Shown here piece by piece: positions 60,341-64,000 of a DNA stretch of 64,000 bases (within the stretch, counting starts at the first letter, position 1; every line of letters begins with the position of its first letter). This DNA comes from Saccharothrix syringae (GTDB lineage: Bacteria > Actinomycetota > Actinomycetes > Mycobacteriales > Pseudonocardiaceae): positions 9,920,001-9,984,000 of the forward strand of contig NZ_CP034550.1 of the NCBI RefSeq assembly GCF_009498035.1, in the 5' to 3' direction. Position numbers and translations under genes: made by a program. The notes below the pieces were generated by a model. It did not search any database. It was not told the origin of the DNA and worked only from the letters and a program-made list of their open reading frames with translations.

Positions 60341-60928
60341 GTGACGCTTGAGGCGATCTTCTCCGCCATCGACGACATCGACGCCATCAAGGCCGTCGCG
60401 GCGGCCCGGAGCAACCGGGGGCACGCCGAGGAGCTCCGCAAAGCCGCGGCCGGAGGACGCCGCCGGGTTCCCGGGCCCCCGCTCGTCCAAGGTGGGGGAA
60501 CCGCTCCGCAGCGGCGTGCTCAAGGGCAGGCAGCAGGTGGAGGCGCGCCGCCTCGGGGAGCTGCGCGGCGTGCTCCGCTCCCCGAAGGGGCAGCGCGAGC
60601 CGCACACCACCTGGTGGCACCTGACCGACCCACTGCTGCTGGAGCGCGCGGACCTGCGAGCGAGCCCCAAGCAGTGGCGCGACGGCGGCGTGATCGAGTC
60701 CCCGACCGCCGGCGTGGATCTCACCCACGACGCTCAAGCGCAGCTCGACAAGCTGGACCGGCGGTCACGCGCCGGGGTCGAGAAGTGGCTGGGACTCCTC
60801 GGGAGCGGGGGGCACGAGGCGCTGCACCACCGCGTGACCGGTGACGTACCGGACCGGCTCTGCGCGGCGGCGACAAGCCCCGCTGGAACCCGGACGGCCT
60901 CACCGCGCGCATCCGCGCCCTGCGCTGA
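60341..60928 (+). pseudogene. Frameshifted remnant of an unrecognised gene
   Basis: A good start exists (GGGAGGG, then GTG 60341) with a plausible N-terminus MTLEAIFSAIDDIDAI. Near 60450 the protein-like reading moves to another frame (KVGEPLRSGVLKG, then TTWWHLTDPLLLERADL and AQLDKLDRRSRAGVEKWL). Near 60870 it moves again to end GDKPRWNPDGLTARIRALR at 60928. At least two frameshifts are needed, so it is probably decayed. Family unknown. Confidence 0.45.
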
Positions 60929-60948
60929 CGCGTCATAGGAACGTCCGC

Positions 60949-62097
60949 TCAGCGCACCCGCGCCCCCGCCCGCCACACCGCCCACGTCAGCGGCACCCCG
61001 GGCCGGTACGCGAGGTGCGTGGCGGACGGCGCGTCGAGCACGTGCACGTCCGCCCGCGCTCCCACGCCCAGGTGACCCACGTCCGTGCGACGCAGCGCCC
61101 GAGCACCACCCAGGGTGGCGGCCTCAACGGCCTCGGCCACCGTCATCCCCATCTGGAGCACGGCCGTGGCCACGCAGAACGCCATCGACGTCGTGTACGA
61201 GCTGCCCGGGTTGCAGTTGCTCGCCAGGGCCACCGTCGCCCCCGCGTCCAGCAACCGCCGCGCCGGGGCGAGCGGCTGCCGGGTGGACAGGTCGCACGCC
61301 GGGAGCAGGGTGGCGACGGTGGGCGAGCCCGCCAGCGCGTCCACGTCGGCACCGGTCAGGTGCGTGCAGTGGTCCACGCTCGCCGCGCCCAGCTCGACCG
61401 CCAGCCGCACCCCGGGCCCCTCGCCCAACTGGTTGCCGTGGACGCGCAGGCCCAGGCCGCGCGCGGCGGCGGCGGCCAGCACCTGCCGGGACCCGGCCTC
61501 GTCGAACGCGCCCACCTCGCAGAACACGTCCGCCCACCGCACGTGCGGCGCGACGGCGTCCAGCATCTCCCCCGCCACCAGGTCCGCGTACCCGGCCGCG
61601 TCCGCGCCCGGCGGGACCAGGTGCGCGCCGAGGAACGTCACCTCGTCCACCACGCCCGCCGCCAGCCGCGCGGACCGCACCTCGTCGGCGACGGTGAGCC
61701 CGTAGCCGGTCTTGGTCTCGATCGTGGTGGTGCCCTGGGCCCGCGCCTCGGCCACGTGGCGCCGGAGGTTGGCGGCCAGCTCCTCGTCCGACGCGGCCCG
61801 CGTGGCACCCACCGTCACCGCGATCCCGCCGGCGGCGTAGGGCTCGCCGGACACCCGGGCCTCGAACTCGGCGGTCCGGTCGCCCGCGAACACCAGGTGC
61901 GTGTGGCTGTCCACCCACCCCGGCAGCGCGGCCCGCCCGCCGACGTCCACCCGCTCGTCGGCCTCGGGCGCACCGCGCGCGGCACCCACCCACGCGACCA
62001 CGCCGTCCTCGACCACCAGCGCCGCGTCGCGCAGCCGGCCCAGCCCGGGGTCGTTCGTGGTCAGCTCACCGATCCCGGTGATCACCGCGCTGCTCAC
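60949..62097 (-). CDS. hutI: Imidazolonepropionase
   Basis: 382 residues, amidohydrolase fold. Metal site [16 protein letters not shown], then [17 protein letters not shown] with the second-metal His, and the catalytic region [14 protein letters not shown]. Third step of histidine breakdown: opens imidazolone propionate to formiminoglutamate. GTG at 62097 overlaps the hutF stop as GTGA. Confidence 0.93.
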   Translation of the reverse strand: MSSAVITGIGELTTNDPGLGRLRDAALVVEDGVVAWVGAARGAPEADERVDVGGRAALPGWVDSHTHLVFAGDRTAEFEARVSGEPYAAGGIAVTVGATRAASDEELAANLRRHVAEARAQGTTTIETKTGYGLTVADEVRSARLAAGVVDEVTFLGAHLVPPGADAAGYADLVAGEMLDAVAPHVRWADVFCEVGAFDEAGSRQVLAAAAARGLGLRVHGNQLGEGPGVRLAVELGAASVDHCTHLTGADVDALAGSPTVATLLPACDLSTRQPLAPARRLLDAGATVALASNCNPGSSYTTSMAFCVATAVLQMGMTVAEAVEAATLGGARALRRTDVGHLGVGARADVHVLDAPSATHLAYRPGVPLTWAVWRAGARVR

Positions 62098-63359
62098 AGC
62101 ACCTCCCGCAACAACCGCGCCACGTCACCCAAAGCCTCGTGCACGCCGTCGCGCGCGACCACCCGACCGCCGACCACCACCACGGCCACGTCGGAAGCCG
62201 TCGCCACCAGGGGCAGCTGCTCGGCCTGGGCACCGACCGTGCGCACCGAGTCCGTCCGCACCGCCACGAAGTCCGCCGGCGCGCCCACCTCGATCCGCCC
62301 CGCCTCCGGCCACCCGATCGCCGCGTGGTTGGTCAGCGCGGCCACCAGCTCCACCGGGGTGAACCGCCCCCTGCGGCCGGTCCGCAACCGCTCGCCGTGC
62401 TCCAGCGCGCGGACTTCCAGCAGCGGGTCGACCACGGCGTGCTGGTCGCTGCCCAGCGACAGCGCCACCCCGGCGTCGGCCAGCTCCCGCGCCGGGCCGA
62501 TGCCGTCGGCCAGGTCCGCCTCGGTGGTCGGGCACAGGCACACCCCCGTGCCCGACGACCCGAGCAGCTCGACGTCCCGCCCCGTCAGGTGGGTGGCGTG
62601 CACGGCGGTCGTGCGGGGCGTCAGCGCGCCGGCCTCCGCCAGCAGCTCGGTCGGCGTCATGCCGTACGCGCTCAGGCACGCCTCGTTCTCCGCCGGCTGC
62701 TCCGACAGGTGGACGTGCAGCGGCCGATCGGGGAACGCGCCCGCCACCAGCGACAACGTTTCACGTGGCACGGCGCGCACGGAGTGGATCGCCGCACCCA
62801 CCCTCGTGTTGTCGTCCCCGCGCAGCTCGGCGACCCGGTCGAGCCACCGGTCACCGGTGCCGTCGGTGAACCGCTCCTGCACCCCGCGCACCGGTTCGCC
62901 GATGCCCCCGCTGAGGTAGCAGGCGTCCAGCAGGGTGATCCGGATGCCCGCCTCCCGGGCGGCCTGCTTCAGCGCCTCGGCCATCTCGTTGCCGCCCGCG
63001 TGCAGGTAGTGGAACTCGCCCACCGCCGTCACGCCGGCCACGGCCATCTCCGCGTAGGCCGCCCGCGCGAGCCGCAGGTACGACGACGGCGTCAGCCGCC
63101 CGGCCACCTCGTACATCCGCTCGCGCCACGTCCAGAACGTGCCGCCGTCGCCGTGCGTGCGCCCGCGCAGCGCCCGGTGGAAGGCGTGCGAGTGGGCGTT
63201 GGCGAAGCCGGGGAGCACCAGGCCGTGCAGGCGCTCCACGCCGAGCGGAATGGTGTCCGCGGTGGACACGGACGAGATCCGCCCGTCGGTCACCCGCACC
63301 AGCACCCGGGACGCGACCCCGTCCGGCAGCCACGCCCGCTCGAACCAGAAGCCCTTCAC
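62094..63359 (-). CDS. hutF: Formimidoylglutamate deiminase
   Basis: 421 residues, amidohydrolase family. Metal-binding [30 protein letters not shown], the His in [23 protein letters not shown] and [12 protein letters not shown]. Converts formiminoglutamate to N-formylglutamate and ammonia. GTG at 63359 overlaps the upstream stop (GTGA). HutF rather than HutI or an atrazine-type hydrolase is supported by the operon. Confidence 0.92.
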   Translation of the reverse strand: MKGFWFERAWLPDGVASRVLVRVTDGRISSVSTADTIPLGVERLHGLVLPGFANAHSHAFHRALRGRTHGDGGTFWTWRERMYEVAGRLTPSSYLRLARAAYAEMAVAGVTAVGEFHYLHAGGNEMAEALKQAAREAGIRITLLDACYLSGGIGEPVRGVQERFTDGTGDRWLDRVAELRGDDNTRVGAAIHSVRAVPRETLSLVAGAFPDRPLHVHLSEQPAENEACLSAYGMTPTELLAEAGALTPRTTAVHATHLTGRDVELLGSSGTGVCLCPTTEADLADGIGPARELADAGVALSLGSDQHAVVDPLLEVRALEHGERLRTGRRGRFTPVELVAALTNHAAIGWPEAGRIEVGAPADFVAVRTDSVRTVGAQAEQLPLVATASDVAVVVVGGRVVARDGVHEALGDVARLLREVL

Positions 63360-64000
63360 CGCGCCAGGTGCTCCAGCACCGAGGCCAGCGCCACCACGCC
63401 GGCCGCGCAGTCGTCGGGTTCGGCGAACTCCGCCGGCGCGTGGCTCACCCCCGTCGGGTTGCGCACGAACAGCATCGCCGTCGGCACGTGCGCGGCGAGG
63501 ATGCCCGCGTCGTGCCCGGCACCGGTGGGCAGCGCCGGCACGTCGCCCAGCGCGGACCGCACCTCGGCCGCGAGCCCGGTGTCGAAGCGCACCGTGCCGC
63601 CCCAGCTCTCCTCGGTCACCGCCACCTCGCACCCCTCGTCGAGGGCGGCCTCGCGCGCGGCGGCCTCGACCGCGGCCACCACCTCGCGGGTGCGCGGCTC
63701 GTCGGCGGCCCGCGCGTCCAGCCACAGGTCGACCGACGAGGCGATCACGTTGGTCCCGCCGGGGTTGGGCACGACCCGGCCCACGGTGGCCCGCGCGCCG
63801 CCGGTCGCCGCCCGCCGGGCCGCCACCACCGTGCGCGCGGCGGGCAGCATCGGGTCGTGCCGGTCCTCCACCGGCGTGGCGCCCGCGTGGTTGCCCTGGC
63901 CGGTGAAGGTGAACCGCCACCGGCCGTGCGCGAGGATCGAGGACGCCAGCCCGACCGGCACGCCCAGCCCGCGCCCCTGCTCCACGTGCAGCTCCACGAA
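63356..64000 (-). CDS. M20 amidohydrolase (allantoate amidohydrolase type), 5' end outside the window
   Basis: C-terminal 214 residues or so; the gene begins beyond 64000. Visible: the metal/catalytic Glu in LHVEQG, FTGQGNHAGATPVEDRHDP (dimerisation-domain His), and the final metal His in SHAPAEFAEPDD. Annotated by family as allantoate or N-carbamoyl amidohydrolase. As the gene coupled to hutF and hutI, it most plausibly hydrolyses N-formylglutamate in place of HutG; a true allantoate activity is the alternative. Confidence 0.85.
   Translation of the reverse strand, partial: FVELHVEQGRGLGVPVGLASSILAHGRWRFTFTGQGNHAGATPVEDRHDPMLPAARTVVAARRAATGGARATVGRVVPNPGGTNVIASSVDLWLDARAADEPRTREVVAAVEAAAREAALDEGCEVAVTEESWGGTVRFDTGLAAEVRSALGDVPALPTGAGHDAGILAAHVPTAMLFVRNPTGVSHAPAEFAEPDDCAAGVVALASVLEHLAR

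Overview
The window is chromosomal DNA of a very GC-rich actinomycete. Several things point to a member of the Pseudonocardiales (Saccharothrix/Actinosynnema/Lentzea type): extreme third-position GC, many GTG starts, start/stop overlaps of the GTGA and ATGA kind, a single-chain alpha-ketoglutarate decarboxylase (Kgd), a TmsA/TmsB methyl-fatty-acid pair, a DasR-type chitinase operator and a Streptomyces-type subtilisin inhibitor. The genus is inference and I cannot name a species. I see no rRNA, tRNA, prophage, integrase, transposase gene or CRISPR array. Most of the window is ordinary housekeeping and catabolic gene content, with one accessory island at about 52.6-59.1 kb.

Layout. 0.2-3.2 kb: a degenerate GGDEF/EAL protein and a membrane-anchored HtrA-like protease. 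3.2-8.3 kb: tmsA-tmsB (10-methyl fatty acids), divergent from an aidB-like acyl-CoA dehydrogenase coupled to a crotonase. 8.3-16 kb: a secreted protein, then accD1-accA1-fadE19 (leucine/acyl-CoA catabolism), a GDSL lipase and a TetR regulator. Four near-identical 16-bp operators tie the TetR gene to the accD1 promoter. 16-22.6 kb: a large inverted repeat, a phospholipase A2/acyltransferase fusion facing a paralogous acyltransferase whose frame has no stop at the junction, a secreted alpha/beta hydrolase, and a NarL-type two-component system. 22.6-28.2 kb: a low-complexity gap, a chitinase with a DasR site, and metY-metX behind a short cysteine-containing leader peptide. 28.2-36.7 kb: a flavin monooxygenase, MFS transporter, GDSL lipase with a tandem-repeat N-terminus, SSI-type protease inhibitor, AarF/UbiB kinase, glutathione peroxidase and Nudix hydrolase. 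36.7-40 kb: gcvH-sdaA under a tandem glycine riboswitch, divergent from ald. 40-47 kb: an ABC-2 type transporter and a fused heterodimer-like ABC exporter. 46.9-47.4 kb: a repeat field. 47.4-52.5 kb: an ArsR/SRPBCC pair with two operators, then kgd.

52.6-59.1 kb holds the most interesting unit. It is a tightly overlapping three-gene operon encoding a VMAP-like protein with two tandem adaptor-like domains, a MoxR-type AAA+ ATPase, and a 1325-residue protein combining a vWA-like domain, an NB-ARC/STAND NTPase and tetratricopeptide repeats. The layout matches the vWA-MoxR-VMAP ternary conflict systems predicted by comparative genomics, here with the sensor or effector NTPase fused to the vWA partner.

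59.2-64 kb: an aldo/keto reductase, a decayed gene, and a histidine-utilisation operon (M20 amidohydrolase-hutF-hutI) running off the right end.

A recurring feature is a -10-like hexamer 6 or 7 nt before the start codon, without a Shine-Dalgarno sequence. This suggests widespread leaderless transcription.
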